Source: Streptomyces sp. NBC_01429
GTDB taxonomy: Bacteria; Actinomycetota; Actinomycetes; Streptomycetales; Streptomycetaceae
NCBI RefSeq assembly: GCF_036231945.1
Contig: NZ_CP109599.1
Location: 1-64,000, forward strand
DNA: 64,000 bases
Reading direction: 5' to 3'
How positions within the stretch are numbered: the first letter of the stretch is position 1; each line of letters opens with the position of its first letter. Shown here one piece after another: positions 38,935 to 49,890 of the stretch. The notes under the pieces were generated by a model. That model was not told where the DNA came from. It made no database searches and saw only the letters and a list, made by a program, of their open reading frames with translations. Both the position numbers and the translations under genes were made by a program.

Positions 38935-39509
38935 TGCGTGCTGGATTCCCTGACTTCCGCCTCGGTTCCGTGCTGGCGACCAGCTTCACGGGGACTCTGT
39001 CGGAACGTCATGGCAACGCGGTGGAGCGCATTCCCACGCCGCACCGACTCATCGACTGGCTGGCGGTCTACGGCCTCGCTGTGGACTCCTGCACCACGGC
39101 CCAGCTCGGCCTCGCTCGGGAACTGAGGGAGTCGATTCACGCCGCCGCGACAGCGGCCGCGACCCAGGACGCTCTCCCTGCGTCTGCCGTCCAAGTCATC
39201 AATGACTACAGCGCTCAGGGCCGGGCCGCGGCGGCTCTGACGCCCGAGGGCAAGCGACGATGGCGGCTCAGCTCGGCTTCCCGCGTGGAAGATGCCCTCA
39301 GCGTGATCGCCGCCGACGCGATCAGCATCATCGCGGGCGAACGAGACGGAAAACTGGCCTTGTGCGCATCACCCACCTGCCAAGCCGCCTTCTTCGACAC
39401 CAGCCAGAGCCGTACCCGCAAATGGTGTGACATGAACACCTGCGGGAATCGTCAGAAGAAGGCGCGCTTCAATGCCAGCCAGCGCAAAAAGCCCACATCA
39501 GCGGAGTGA
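38934..39509 (+). CDS. CGNR zinc-finger regulator
   Basis: 191 residues. The N-terminal ABATE-like domain includes FTGTLSERHGNAVERIPTPHRLIDWL. The C-terminal zinc finger has LCASPTCQAAFFDTSQSRTRKWCDMNTCGNRQKKARF, with four cysteines and the eponymous CGNR. These proteins are stress-linked transcription regulators. The ATG overlaps the last repeat of the putative operator, implying autoregulation. Probable control of the divergent epoxide hydrolase. Confidence 0.92.
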   Translation: MRAGFPDFRLGSVLATSFTGTLSERHGNAVERIPTPHRLIDWLAVYGLAVDSCTTAQLGLARELRESIHAAATAAATQDALPASAVQVINDYSAQGRAAAALTPEGKRRWRLSSASRVEDALSVIAADAISIIAGERDGKLALCASPTCQAAFFDTSQSRTRKWCDMNTCGNRQKKARFNASQRKKPTSAE

Positions 39510-39786
39510 TCGTTACCTCGGTACATCCAAGTGGGCCCCACGCCTGCGACACATCTGTCGCGTTGAGTGCGCCCCAACGTGCCCAGGCGACTCCGTAGTA
39601 GTCGTCGGAACCGAGGCGCGTGACCAACGCTGCAGCCTCTCCGGAGGCGCGCGGGTCCCCGCAATCCTGAGCGTTGGGAGGCCGGAACCAGCATGTCAGT
39701 TGACGGCTGTGGTGGTCCTGCGCGTGGGTTCGCCGTGGTCTACGGGCTTTGGCCTGCCGAGCGTTCGCTGTGCCGCATCCGACCGG
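39510..39786. other. Region with possible gene remnant
   Basis: On the minus strand a frame gives RQLTCWFRPPNAQDCGDP, SGEAALVTRLGSDDYYGVAW and ARWGALNATDVSQAWGPLG, clearly coding-like, but it has no start and runs into the end of the convergent CGNR gene. It is probably a truncated gene. Family not recognised. Confidence 0.35.
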
Positions 39787-40290
39787 CTAGCCCGCAGGCC
39801 AGTGGGGGCTCGGCCTGCCGTCATCGCTCATGTACGCCCGCTGGCAGATCTCGTTCCAGCCGTACGGGATCTCGGGGGCGTCGAGAGCAGCCGGACGCTG
39901 TCGCCGACGCGTTCGGCCACCGAAGATGGGTCGTGGCCGAAGTAGGAGCAGCCGGTGCCGTCGAGCACCTCCAGCCAGTCCCGCCAGGTCTCCAGGCCAC
40001 CGCAGCAGCCCGGCTCGACGAAGATGGTGTCGGTGGCGTTGTCGATCACCCGGAACCCGCCGGCGGCGAACAGCTCGGGCATGGTGAGCAGCCCGTGCAG
40101 GAATGTGCCGATCGGGTCGGTCGGGCACGACCCGTGCTCCTCCTCCGGCTCGAAGTCGTTGCAGTCGGCGATCCGCATAACCGCCCTGCCGACCTCCGCC
40201 GGAGTCAGCTCCCCGTCCAGCACGAGGTAGCCATACGACCCGTGCTCGCCAACCGGCCGGAGCGCGAAGTCGTCGCTAGTGCCCCTCCCG
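39787..40290 (-). pseudogene. Frameshifted hypothetical gene
   Basis: One minus-strand frame encodes GEHGSYGYLVLDGELTPAEV, DCNDFEPEEEHGSCPTDPIG, NATDTIFVEPGCCGGLETW and GTGCSYFGHDPSS; near 39895 the frame slips and the neighbouring one gives DAPEIPYGWNEICQRAYMSD to the stop at 39787. The acidic, tryptophan- and cysteine-containing sequence resembles small immunity-type or hypothetical proteins of Streptomyces. No ribosome binding site; the 5' end is unclear. Confidence 0.6.
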
Positions 40291-41084
40291 GCAAGCTTTG
40301 CCCCGTCGCGCCGTCCAGCACGCACGCTCGCCGCGTTGGCCAAAAGCCCTGGTAGCTCCGCTACAAGGACTTCCGGCCGCCTTGCGATCGCACGCACCGG
40401 ACGGCGCTCCTTCGGGGCAAACATCGCCGGTCGCGGCACTAGCAATGATCTCCAGGACGGGTTGCATAACAATCACACGAGGATGATGCCGGACCCTCTG
40501 CCACACCGCCACGGGCTTTCAGCTGCGGCATCGGGCTCGGGGCGGGCCCTCTACCCGGGGCAGTTTCGCGGTTCGCTCAGGGCAGGCGGTGCCGACGCAG
40601 CGCATGGCGGTCTGTTCGCGACGCCCAAGAGCCGCATGAGATGAGTGAGGCAACTGGAGCGGCGCGGGCTGATGAGCCGCAGCAGCCGTCACTGGCGCAC
40701 AGCCCGCCTCGTGATTCCGAGCTGAGTCCTCACCCATCGAGATGAGGGTGTCGTCGGTCAGGACGACCTCTCCGGCTCGCCGTGCGATCTTCTTCCGGAG
40801 GCGGTTCAGGCGCTGCCACGGGAACATCTGAACTTGCCGGAGTGAAGGGGGTGTTGTCGATGGCTTCCGCCCTTGTGACCAGTACTGACACATGCGTGCA
40901 GCCAGCCGTCCATTGCGCCCTGCTCACCGTTTGAGACACCGTATCGGCGCATCGGTGAGCACCTCTCTCAGGAGACCGTCGTGCCCAGTCACGAAACCTT
41001 CGTCCTCATTGGCTCCACCGGACAAAAGTCGAAGCGAAGCCAAATTGCCGGCGCTGGTGGGCGAATGCTCGATGCGGCATTCAC
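40291..41084. other. Region of decayed fragments
   Basis: No complete gene. About 40650-40725 on the plus strand reads LERRGLMSRSSRHWRTARL then stop, the tail of a LexA-like HTH protein and near-identical to 42908-42975. A minus-strand frame at 40730-40939 (CTHVSVLVTRAEAIDNTPF) is open but unsupported. The 5' end of the ABC transporter is missing here. Confidence 0.45.
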
Positions 41085-42512
<1,428 letters not shown>

Positions 42513-42523
42513 CGCCCTGACTG

Positions 42524-42567
42524 CCTCAGCCGTCCGGCCCCGGTCCGCCGGGGCCGGACGGCTGAGG
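42524..42567. terminator. 18-bp perfect stem hairpin
   Basis: Arm 42524-42541 (CCTCAGCCGTCCGGCCCC) pairs perfectly with 42550-42567 around an 8-base loop, directly after the ABC transporter stop. Confidence 0.85.
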
Positions 42568-42764
42568 TCATGTGGCGGGCCGAAAAGGTTGACGCTGTCA
42601 GGGGCCGGTGACACGGCGGCGCTGCGGCGCCGGCTGCTGCGGCTGTCCGAGGCCATCGCCCGCCATCCGTACCTCGCCGCCGGGCCCGCCCGGTCGCCGG
42701 CTGTCCGGGTGGAGCTGCGCCGCGCGGCCCGCGCGCACGCACGTCTCTCTGAGTCAGCGGCATC

Positions 42765-42956
42765 GTGAGAGATCACCCGCGCGAGCGCCGGATCCAGATC
42801 CTGTCCGTGATCCGGAAGTGGATCACGGAGTCTGGCGAAGGGCCGTCGATCAGGCAGATCGGCGAACGGGGCGGCTTATCGAGCACCCGTTCCATTGCCT
42901 TCCAACTGATACAGCTGGAGCGGCGCGGGCTGATCAGCCGCAGCGGTCGGCACTGA
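42765..42956 (+). CDS. Short LexA-type HTH protein
   Basis: 63 residues from GTG 42765: RERRIQILSVIRKWITESGE, GPSIRQIGERGGLSSTRSIA, then QLIQLERRGLISRSGRH. This is the LexA DNA-binding winged helix without the self-cleaving peptidase domain. The start overlaps the TGA of a preceding short frame (GTGA), which reads LRRRLLRLSEAIARHPYLAA and may be its cotranscribed partner. Comparison with the homologous tail at about 40650 shows TGG (Trp) there where this gene has its TGA, so it appears shortened by a nonsense change. Confidence 0.7.
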   Translation: MRDHPRERRIQILSVIRKWITESGEGPSIRQIGERGGLSSTRSIAFQLIQLERRGLISRSGRH

Positions 42957-43057
42957 CGCACGGTCCGCCTCGGGTATTCAGCCAGCGCGCTCCTGGCTGA
43001 TCGGGTGGTTCAGAACCTCGATGATCTCGTTCAGCTGCGTGGTTCGCTTCCTCCTTC

Positions 43058-43498
43058 TCAGCCCAGTTGCTCGGCCAGTCCGACGATGATGCCCTCCGGG
43101 CCACGGACGTAGCAGAGCAGATAGCTGTCCTCGAACCGGGCGATCCGGCCGATGAGTTCGGCGCCGTGAGGGCGCAGGCGGGCAACGGTGTCCTCGATGT
43201 CGTCGACGGCGAACATGACGCGGTGTGTGCCCAAAATATTGTGCGGCCGGTTGCGCGGCCCGGTGCTGATCACCGCGGGGCTGCGGTACTTCGACAGCTC
43301 GATCCGGCTGTGACCGTCCGGGGTTCGGACCATCGCGATGTCACAGCGGACTCCGTCGAGTCCGGTGCACTGGTCGGCGAAGAGGCCCTCGACCTCCGCC
43401 CTGCCCTCCAGCTCCATACCGAGTTCCACGAAGAACGCGATGGCGGCATCCATGTCCTCGACGACGATGCCGACGTTGTCCATCCGCTGAATCGCCAT
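43058..43498 (-). CDS. VOC family protein (glyoxalase-like)
   Basis: 146 residues from ATG 43498, preceded by GAGGAAGAGGGAGAG. Two beta-alpha-beta-beta-beta modules: MDNVGIVVEDMDAAIAFFVELG at the start and GTHRVMFAVDDIEDTVARLRPHG near 90. Potential metal ligands include His near 92 and Glu near 137 (GPEGIIVGL). It belongs to the glyoxalase/bleomycin resistance/extradiol dioxygenase superfamily; metal-dependent lyase or resistance roles are both possible. Stands alone. Confidence 0.9.
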   Translation of the reverse strand: MAIQRMDNVGIVVEDMDAAIAFFVELGMELEGRAEVEGLFADQCTGLDGVRCDIAMVRTPDGHSRIELSKYRSPAVISTGPRNRPHNILGTHRVMFAVDDIEDTVARLRPHGAELIGRIARFEDSYLLCYVRGPEGIIVGLAEQLG

Positions 43499-43581
43499 GC
43501 TGGTCTCTCCCTCTTCCTCGTGCGGCCGGTGATGGCTGCTGATGTCCCTGGGCCAGAGCCGGTGGCACGTTCTCGACATTC

Positions 43582-43806
43582 TCAGACCGCCGAACTCCGA
43601 AAAAAACTGGCTCGCGCCTCGGCATCGCTACAGCAGACCGCGAGCCAGGCGCCACCACCGAGGGTGAGTGCGGCGCAGGTGGCCGCTCCCATGAAGACGA
43701 TCAGCCGCAGCGTGCCGTCCCCGCTTTTCCATGATTGCTCGATGACTGGCAGCGTGCGCGCTTGAGCATTGCGCTTCCCCGCTTCCCCGCTTCCCCGCTT
43801 CCCCAA
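43582..43806 (-). CDS. Possible small membrane protein
   Basis: A frame with one hydrophobic segment LRLIVFMGAATCAALTLGGG followed by AWLAVCCSDAEARA. The only in-frame starts lie upstream in the GCTTCCCC repeat tract and no ribosome binding site is visible, so the true start or reality is uncertain. Confidence 0.3.
   Translation of the reverse strand: MGKRGSGEAGKRNAQARTLPVIEQSWKSGDGTLRLIVFMGAATCAALTLGGGAWLAVCCSDAEARASFFRSSAV
43773..43804. repeat. GCTTCCCC x4 tandem repeat
   Basis: Four exact 8-base copies between the VOC gene region and the MDR gene. A copy change would shift frame, which argues against coding through it. Confidence 0.95.
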
Positions 43807-43927
43807 ATTAGTTCACGGTGCCGGGTCACCCTTGGCCGGTGGAGTTCCCCGTGCCGCTCGCCCCCAGCGAGCGCCAGAGGAGATAGAGGGTGCTGCCAGT
43901 AGAGCGCTCAGTCGTGTCGGTCGCCGT

Positions 43928-44866
43928 CTAACCGGTATGAGTCATGTCCAGGACGATTTTCCCCCGCCGGGGCGGTCGTGCGGCCGTCTCGTGCGCCTGT
44001 GCTGCCTGATGGGCCGGGTAGATGTCCCGGACTGGAACACGGAAACGGCCCGAGTCGGCGAGTGCTGTGGCCGACGTGAGTCCGTGGACGCCGTCCGGCT
44101 GGCCGCCGAAGCGGCCCGTGGACAGCCGAACTCCGTACGTGGATGCCCCGAAGTCAGCCAGAGTGACGACACTGTCCGCGGTGCCGACCAGTTCGATCAG
44201 CTCGCTCAGTGACCCGGCCCCCGCGACGTCGAGCGCCCGGTCGACCGGAGCGGCGGTCAGCGCGCGGACCCGGGCGGGCAGACCGCTCCCGTAGTCCACG
44301 GGTTCGACCCCCAACTTCCTGAGGAACTGGTGGCTGCCGGGGCGTGCGGTGCCGATCACGCGGGCGCCCCGTGCCATCGCAAGCTGCACGACAATGCTGC
44401 CGACGCCGCCGGCCGCCCCGTCGACCAGCAGTGTCGTGTCGTCCTGGATATCGAGCAGGTCGAGGGCGCGGGTCGCGGTCTCGATGCCAGTGCCCGCCGC
44501 GCCGGCCTCGGCCCACGTCATGCCGTGCGGTTTGTGCGTCCAGAAGTCCAGGACCGCGTACTGCGCGCTCGCCCCGCCCAGCCGTGCCACGTCGACCGCG
44601 CCGAAGACCTTGTCGCCGACGGCGTAGTCCGTTACCCCTGCGCCGATCTCGTCGATCACCCCGGCAGCATCGACACCGGGAATGTGCGGCAGGGCGAGCC
44701 CCTTGCTCGCAGGGGACGAGCCTTCGCGCAGTGCGAGATCGACGGGTGAGACAGCCGTGGCCCTGACGGCGACGCGGACCTGGTGAGGGCCGGGATGAGG
44801 CTCGGGCGCGGTACCCAGCTTCAGGACCTCGGGCGGGCCGAACCGCTCGAACTGCACAGCAAACAT
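43928..44866 (-). CDS. NADP-dependent MDR oxidoreductase
   Basis: 312 residues from ATG 44866. Zinc-free quinone oxidoreductase type: MFAVQFERFGPPEVLKLG, GVDAAGVIDEIGAGVTDYAVGD near 70, Rossmann glycine motif DGAAGGVGSIVVQLA near 155, ADFGAST near 235. The nucleotide partner is most likely NADPH. It is divergent from a TetR gene with a 100-base shared region and is probably the repressed target. Role likely in quinone or enone detoxification. Confidence 0.92.
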   Translation of the reverse strand: MFAVQFERFGPPEVLKLGTAPEPHPGPHQVRVAVRATAVSPVDLALREGSSPASKGLALPHIPGVDAAGVIDEIGAGVTDYAVGDKVFGAVDVARLGGASAQYAVLDFWTHKPHGMTWAEAGAAGTGIETATRALDLLDIQDDTTLLVDGAAGGVGSIVVQLAMARGARVIGTARPGSHQFLRKLGVEPVDYGSGLPARVRALTAAPVDRALDVAGAGSLSELIELVGTADSVVTLADFGASTYGVRLSTGRFGGQPDGVHGLTSATALADSGRFRVPVRDIYPAHQAAQAHETAARPPRRGKIVLDMTHTG

Positions 44867-44969
44867 GATCACCTCTCCCACCCGGAGTCTCCGGGTGCTT
44901 GAATCAGGTGAACATCGTTCCGGAGCATCTGTTCCACATCGGGGGAAGATGAGAGGGACGGGGAGAAAA

Positions 44970-45536
44970 GTGACTCGGAAAACCAGGACCGACGCGACCG
45001 GCAACCATGAGCACATCATCGCGACCGCCCGCGATGCCTTCGCCACGGAGGGCGTGGACCTTCCCATGCGCGAGATCGCGCGGCGTGCCGGTCTGGGCAT
45101 CGCGACGCTGTACCGGCACTTCCCCACCCGCACGGACTTGATCAGCGCGGCCCTTGCCGGGCATGTGGCGGCCTGCCGGGCCGACATGCAGGCCGCACTG
45201 GCCGAGCCGGACGCCTGGACCGCGCTCAGCGGAGTCATCCGCCAGTTCGCGGAACACCAGATCCGGTCCCCCGGCCTCAATGAGGCCCTGCTGGGCTCAC
45301 ACACAGCAGGCGACGCGTTCCGCGACGACCGGCGGGCCCACTCCGCAGCACTGGAACAACTCGTCGCCCGCGCACACCAGCAAAGGGTCCTGCGGCAAGG
45401 GACCTCCGTCACAGACGTCCGCGTCGGCCTGATGGCGATCTCCTCACTGCACCCCACGCGGGTCGATCGACGGCCCGACGCGATCCGTACCCTGCTGGGG
45501 CTGCTTCTGGCGGGACTGCACACACCCGATCACTGA
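44970..45536 (+). CDS. TetR regulator
   Basis: About 188 residues from GTG 44970 (GGGGAG just upstream); an ATG at 44949 is an alternative. HTH: HEHIIATARDAFATEGVDLP then REIARRAGLGIATLYRHFPTRTDLI. The C-terminal part resembles the SbtR-like ligand domain (AEPDAWTALSGVIRQFAEHQ; GLMAISSLHPTRVDRRPDA). Divergent from and probably repressing the MDR reductase gene. No clear long palindrome was found between them. Confidence 0.9.
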   Translation: MTRKTRTDATGNHEHIIATARDAFATEGVDLPMREIARRAGLGIATLYRHFPTRTDLISAALAGHVAACRADMQAALAEPDAWTALSGVIRQFAEHQIRSPGLNEALLGSHTAGDAFRDDRRAHSAALEQLVARAHQQRVLRQGTSVTDVRVGLMAISSLHPTRVDRRPDAIRTLLGLLLAGLHTPDH

Positions 45537-46101
45537 ACCGCCCGCTCTCCGGCCGCCGAGGTGGTGAATCAGTCGGTGGCTTCGGCGCCGGTCCTGAGCA
45601 GTACCCGCGCGGGACCGGCGATGCCGTCCTGGACGGCGTGGCCGCGGCCCGGGAGCGGGCTGCTCTTCGAGGCGAGCCGCTGCCAGGCGCTGGCGGAAGA
45701 TCGCGCGAGGATCACGGTGGCGAACTGCTCCCGGGCGGCGAGGGCAAGGCCACAGCCGCAGGCCCGGCCGTTGCAGAGGACGTGGTTGCGGGCCCGCCTT
45801 CCCTCGTACGGGGCCTCCTCCAGCGTGGTGTTGGCCGGGAATTTCTTCGGGTCTGCCGTCTGGTCGGGCGCCCCACGGCAGCAGGCCCGCTGCCTCGTCG
45901 TCCACGGCACCCCGGACACCCCCTCCCCCCCCTCCGACGGCCCGCTCGCCCGCCACCGGCCAGCCGCCCCGCTTGCGCCGCCTGTGCACACCAGCCCGTA
46001 CCGGGTGTTTGTCCGCGGCGGGCCGCGGGCCTGTGGCTGGAGCCTCTCGGTTGCTGCGGCACCTGAGACGGGGAGCGGCGTAGGGCGCGTACGGTGCTCG
46101 C
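45537..46101. other. Region with possible hypothetical gene
   Basis: A minus-strand frame 45569-45991 (140 codons) contains DPKKFPANTTLEEAPYEGRR, NHVLCNGRACGCGLALAARE and QFATVILARSSASAWQRLAS, which are coding-like, but its first 45 residues are shadow-like and no ribosome binding site is seen. Probably a real but truncated or mis-started gene of unknown family. Confidence 0.4.
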
Positions 46102-46752
46102 TCAGCTCGCGCCGGAGGCAGTCCGAGTGCCCGGGACGACCAGCCGGTTTTCGTAGGCGAGGGCGACGAGTTGGGATCTGCTGGACACTCCGAGCTTATG
46201 CATGATCCGGTTGACGTGTGACTTGACCGTGAGGGGGCTCAGGTCGAGCACGTGGGCGATGGCGGTGTTGTCGGGAAGAGTCGCGATGAGGGCGAGCACT
46301 TCGCGTTCCCGCTGGGTGAGTGGCGCCAGGGCCCCGGGCGCGGTGGGTACGGAAGGCGCGTGGGAGGGGGCGGGCGAGATGACCATGGCGCCGCGGCAGA
46401 TGACGTCCAGTGCCGTGAGGAATTCGTCGGGTTCGAGGCAGGGGCCGAGCACGCCCGTCACGCCCGCTTCCGTGAGGAGCGGGAGTTCGGCCGGCGAGAT
46501 CGTGCCGAGTACGGCGATTCGAGTGCAGACGGCGGCGTGACGCAGTGACACCTGGGCTGCGGCCGATGGGGTGCGGGTGAGTTCGTGGGCCTCGATGAGC
46601 AGGAGGTCGCAGGTCGTGGAGGTCAGGGTGGCCAGGGCCTCGGCGAAGGTTGCGATTTGGGCCTGGAGGACATAGGCGGGGGACGCGGCGATGACGCGCG
46701 CGTAGGCGTCTCGGACGAGGATGGGGCCGCCCGCGAGGAGTACTCGGTGCAT
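46102..46752 (-). CDS. LuxR-type response regulator with atypical receiver
   Basis: 216 residues from ATG 46752 (GAAGGA upstream). The receiver-like domain reads HRVLLAGGPILVRDAYARVI; the phosphate-accepting position has Glu54 in LLLIEAHEL instead of Asp, a change that often mimics the active state. The C-terminal LuxR HTH (about 145-210) has LTQREREVLALIATLPDN and DLSPLTVKSHVNRIMHKLGV. No histidine kinase is nearby. It lies 70 bases after the MMPL gene on the same strand and may be in that operon. Confidence 0.9.
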   Translation of the reverse strand: MHRVLLAGGPILVRDAYARVIAASPAYVLQAQIATFAEALATLTSTTCDLLLIEAHELTRTPSAAAQVSLRHAAVCTRIAVLGTISPAELPLLTEAGVTGVLGPCLEPDEFLTALDVICRGAMVISPAPSHAPSVPTAPGALAPLTQREREVLALIATLPDNTAIAHVLDLSPLTVKSHVNRIMHKLGVSSRSQLVALAYENRLVVPGTRTASGAS

Positions 46753-46822
46753 CAGCCCGTCCTTCGGGCAGGGGGACGGGCCCGCGGCGGCGTGGCAACC
46801 GCGGGCCCGTGGGACGGGGTTG

Positions 46823-49039
46823 TCAGTGGTTGAGGTCCGTGGGGCCGGCGTAGCTGGGTTCACGGACAGCGTGAGTGGTGGGAGTGTGCTTGGCGAGCTT
46901 CTCGCCTTCGATGTCGACGTTGGGCAGGATGCGGTCGATCCAGGCGGGCAGAGCCCAGGCGCGCTTGCCCAGGAGTGCGAGGGCTGCTGGGACGATCGTC
47001 ATGCGGACGACGAACGCGTCGAAGACGACGGCGATGGCCAGGCCGAAGCCCAGTGACTTGATCATGGCGTCGTGGGAGCCGACGAAACCGGCGAAGACGC
47101 TGATCATGATGAGGGCCGCGGCGGTGACGACGGTGGCGCTGTGCTTGAAGCCCGTCTCGACCGCGGTGCGGGCGTCGGCTCCGTGGACGTATGCCTCGCG
47201 CATGCGGGTCACCAGGAACACCTGGTAGTCCATCGCCAGGCCGAACACGATGCCGACCATGAGGACGGGCATCAGGCTCATGATGGGGCCGGTCTGTTCC
47301 AGGCCGACGAGGTCCTTCAGCCAGCCCCACTGGAAGACGGCGACGAGGGCGCCGAGGGAGGCAAGTACGGAGAGCAGGAACCCGAGGGCCGCCTTGACGG
47401 GGACGAGGATGGACCGGAAGACGAGGATCAGCACGAGGACGGCGAGACCGACGACGAGCGCCAGGTAGGGAACGATGGCCGCACTGAACTTGTCGGAGAT
47501 GTCGATGTTGAGTGCCGTGGTGCCGGTCACGAGGGAACGGGCACCGGTGTCGGACTGGAGGTCACCGGCCAGGACACGGATGTCGTTGACGAGGCTCTTG
47601 GTGGCGTCGCTGCCCGGCGCGCTCTTGGGGACGACGGTGATGATCGCGGTGTCGCCGCTCTCGTTGAAGGCGGCCGGGGTCACCGCGGCCACGTCCGGAA
47701 GGCCGGCGAGGGACTTGCCCATGTCCTCGGCACCGCCGCGGGCGACGGCCGGGTCCTGATCGTCGACGGTCACGGTGAGGGGACCGTTGAAGCCGGGCCC
47801 GAAGGACTCGGACAGCATGTCGTACGCCTTGCGCTGGGTGGACGAGGCGGCCTTGGAACCGTCGTCCGGCAGCCCGAGTTCGAGCTGGGTGGCCGGGAGC
47901 GCGACCACGCCGAGGGCGACCACGGCCAGCAGGAGCATCTGGGCCGGCTTGCGCAGGACGTAGGAGATCCAGCGCTGCCCCAGCCCCCGCTTGGCGGTGT
48001 CGGACGCGGGGGCGGCCTTCTTGCGGGTCCTGCCGCGGACGCGTTCGCCGGCGAAGCCGAGGAGGGCGGGAACCAGGGTGGTGGCGACGAGGACGGCGAT
48101 GACAACAGCGCCGGCGGCGGCGAGGCCCATCGCGGTCAGGATGGGCAGGTTCACCACCGCGAGGCCCGCGAGGGCGATGACGACGGTCAGTCCCGCGAAG
48201 ACCACGGCGGAACCCGCGGTGCCGTTGGCGCGAGCGGCGGCCTCGCGGGCGTCGTAGCCGTCCGCGCGTTCGGAGCGGTAGCGGGAGACGATGAACAGGG
48301 CGTAGTCGATGCCGACCGCGATGCCCAGCATCGTGGCGAGAGCCGAGACGTTGCTGTTGAGGTCGAGCGGGCCGCTCAGAGCGGTGATGGCGACCATGCT
48401 CACGCCCACTCCGACGAGCGCGGTGAGGAGGGGCAGGCCGGCGGCGGTGAGGGAACCGAAGGTGATGAGGAGGATGACGGCGGCCAGGGCGAAGCCGATG
48501 ACCTCGGCTGTGTGGCTCTCCTCGGGGACGGTCTGCGCGTTACCGGCGGCTTCCACCGTCAGCCCCTGGTCGCGGCCCGATTCGAGGGCCTTGTCGAGGC
48601 CGGTGTGGTCGCCGTCGGTGAGTTCGGAGTCCGAGGCGGTGTAGGTGACCTGGGCGTAGGCGGTGGTGCCGTCCGCGCTGACTGTCTTGGCCGCGAAGGG
48701 ATCGCCGACCTGCCCTATACGGGTGGAGGAACCCTTGACGTCGGCCAGGATCGCTTCGAGGGCGGCCTTGTTCTCCGGGCTGCTGATCTTCTCGCCGTCG
48801 GGCGCGCGCAGCACGACGCGGGCGGTGGCTCCGTCGGCGTTGGCCGCCGGGAACTTCTCGCCCAGCAGGTCGAAGGCGCGCTGGGCCTCTGTGCCGGGCA
48901 GGGTGATGCTGGTACTGGCGGGGCCCGAGCTGTTGGAGGCGCCGATGCCCACGGCGCCCAGGACGAGCGCCCAGAGGAGGACGACCAGCCAGCGCCACTT
49001 GAACGCGGCCCCGCCGATCTTGTGCAGGAAGGTAGCCAT
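46823..49039 (-). CDS. MMPL-family RND transporter
   Basis: 738 residues, with two halves each of one N-terminal helix, a large extracytoplasmic loop and five helices: KWRWLVVLLWALVLGAVGIG, then VIGFALAAVILLITFGSLTA and GIAVGIDYALFIVSRYRSER; second half IVPYLALVVGLAVLVLILVF and GLAMDYQVFLVTRMREAYVH. GIDYALF and AMDYQVF carry the proton-relay Asp-Tyr pairs of the family. Relatives export lipids or polyketide antibiotics. A TetR gene is 184 bases upstream on the same strand, and the LuxR gene follows. Confidence 0.95.
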   Translation of the reverse strand: MATFLHKIGGAAFKWRWLVVLLWALVLGAVGIGASNSSGPASTSITLPGTEAQRAFDLLGEKFPAANADGATARVVLRAPDGEKISSPENKAALEAILADVKGSSTRIGQVGDPFAAKTVSADGTTAYAQVTYTASDSELTDGDHTGLDKALESGRDQGLTVEAAGNAQTVPEESHTAEVIGFALAAVILLITFGSLTAAGLPLLTALVGVGVSMVAITALSGPLDLNSNVSALATMLGIAVGIDYALFIVSRYRSERADGYDAREAAARANGTAGSAVVFAGLTVVIALAGLAVVNLPILTAMGLAAAGAVVIAVLVATTLVPALLGFAGERVRGRTRKKAAPASDTAKRGLGQRWISYVLRKPAQMLLLAVVALGVVALPATQLELGLPDDGSKAASSTQRKAYDMLSESFGPGFNGPLTVTVDDQDPAVARGGAEDMGKSLAGLPDVAAVTPAAFNESGDTAIITVVPKSAPGSDATKSLVNDIRVLAGDLQSDTGARSLVTGTTALNIDISDKFSAAIVPYLALVVGLAVLVLILVFRSILVPVKAALGFLLSVLASLGALVAVFQWGWLKDLVGLEQTGPIMSLMPVLMVGIVFGLAMDYQVFLVTRMREAYVHGADARTAVETGFKHSATVVTAAALIMISVFAGFVGSHDAMIKSLGFGLAIAVVFDAFVVRMTIVPAALALLGKRAWALPAWIDRILPNVDIEGEKLAKHTPTTHAVREPSYAGPTDLNH

Positions 49040-49223
49040 GAGGGAGACGCTCCGGATCGATGGTGTTTTTGGACGTGCGGTGCCCTGAGCCCGGCCGGTG
49101 ACTGGTGCGGGCCCGAAGAGGGCGTGCGGAGATGGACGAGCGGCGTTACGCCGTTGTCAGGACGTGCGGGGGCGCCGGTAGTGCTGAAAGGCGCGGCCGG
49201 AAGGCAGGACGGCTGGGGTCGGG

Positions 49224-49835
49224 TCAGACGGTGGCGGGCTGTGCGGTGAGAGCCGGCAGAAGCACCAGCTCGACAACGGTTTCCATCAGTTTCTGGGTCG
49301 CCGGGGTCCCGTGGAGGATGGTCTGTGCGAGCCAGGGGCCGAGCAGGATCTGGTCCGCCAGGTCGATGACCGGGTTTCCGGCTTCGATCTCTCCCCTGGC
49401 CACCGCACGGTCGAACAACTGGGCCAGATCGCGCTGGATCGGATGGATCAGGATCTCGCGCACGATCTCCATGAGGCCCGCGTCCTGGACGATGGCGGCC
49501 GGCACCGAGGTGAAGGTGTCCTTGACCAGGTCGTCCGCCACCAGGTACCGCGCCACGTCCATCAAGTCGCCGCGCAGACTGCCGGTATCGATACTGGACA
49601 GGTCGTTCCCGTCCTCCATCGTGAGGGCCTTCCACGCCGAGATCACCAGCCGCGGCTTGCTCTCCCACTGCCGGTAGAGCGTCGCCGTGCTGCACTTGGC
49701 CCGCTGCGCGACCGCGGCCATGGTCACCTGCTCGTAACCGACCTCGCCCACAAGCTCGGCCGTCACCAGCAGCAGCTCACGCTCCCGCTCCGCGGTGAGC
49801 TTGCGGCGGCGCGACGCCGCGGGTACCTCGGCCAT
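49224..49835 (-). CDS. TetR regulator of the MMPL transporter
   Basis: 203 residues from ATG 49835. HTH: RELLLVTAELVGEVGYEQVT then VAQRAKCSTATLYRQWESKPRL. The C-terminal domain of the TetR_C_33/ER-like class has RGDLMDVARYLVADDLVKDT and LADQILLGPWLAQTIL. Cotranscription with the MMPL gene is likely, and a large palindrome lies before its start, pointing to autorepression of the export operon. Confidence 0.9.
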   Translation of the reverse strand: MAEVPAASRRRKLTAERERELLLVTAELVGEVGYEQVTMAAVAQRAKCSTATLYRQWESKPRLVISAWKALTMEDGNDLSSIDTGSLRGDLMDVARYLVADDLVKDTFTSVPAAIVQDAGLMEIVREILIHPIQRDLAQLFDRAVARGEIEAGNPVIDLADQILLGPWLAQTILHGTPATQKLMETVVELVLLPALTAQPATV

Positions 49836-49890
49836 GGCTGCTCCTGATCCGGTCCGTAGATGACAACAGAACTGTAGCCACCCCAAGAAA

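Noticed and set aside
44867-45523. Upstream extension of the MDR gene at 43928
   Set aside because: The extension is antisense to the TetR gene; the MDR family begins at ATG 44866.
47072-49249. Plus-strand frame of about 725 codons
   Set aside because: Antisense to the MMPL transporter, acidic and glycine-rich with no membrane segment or domain.
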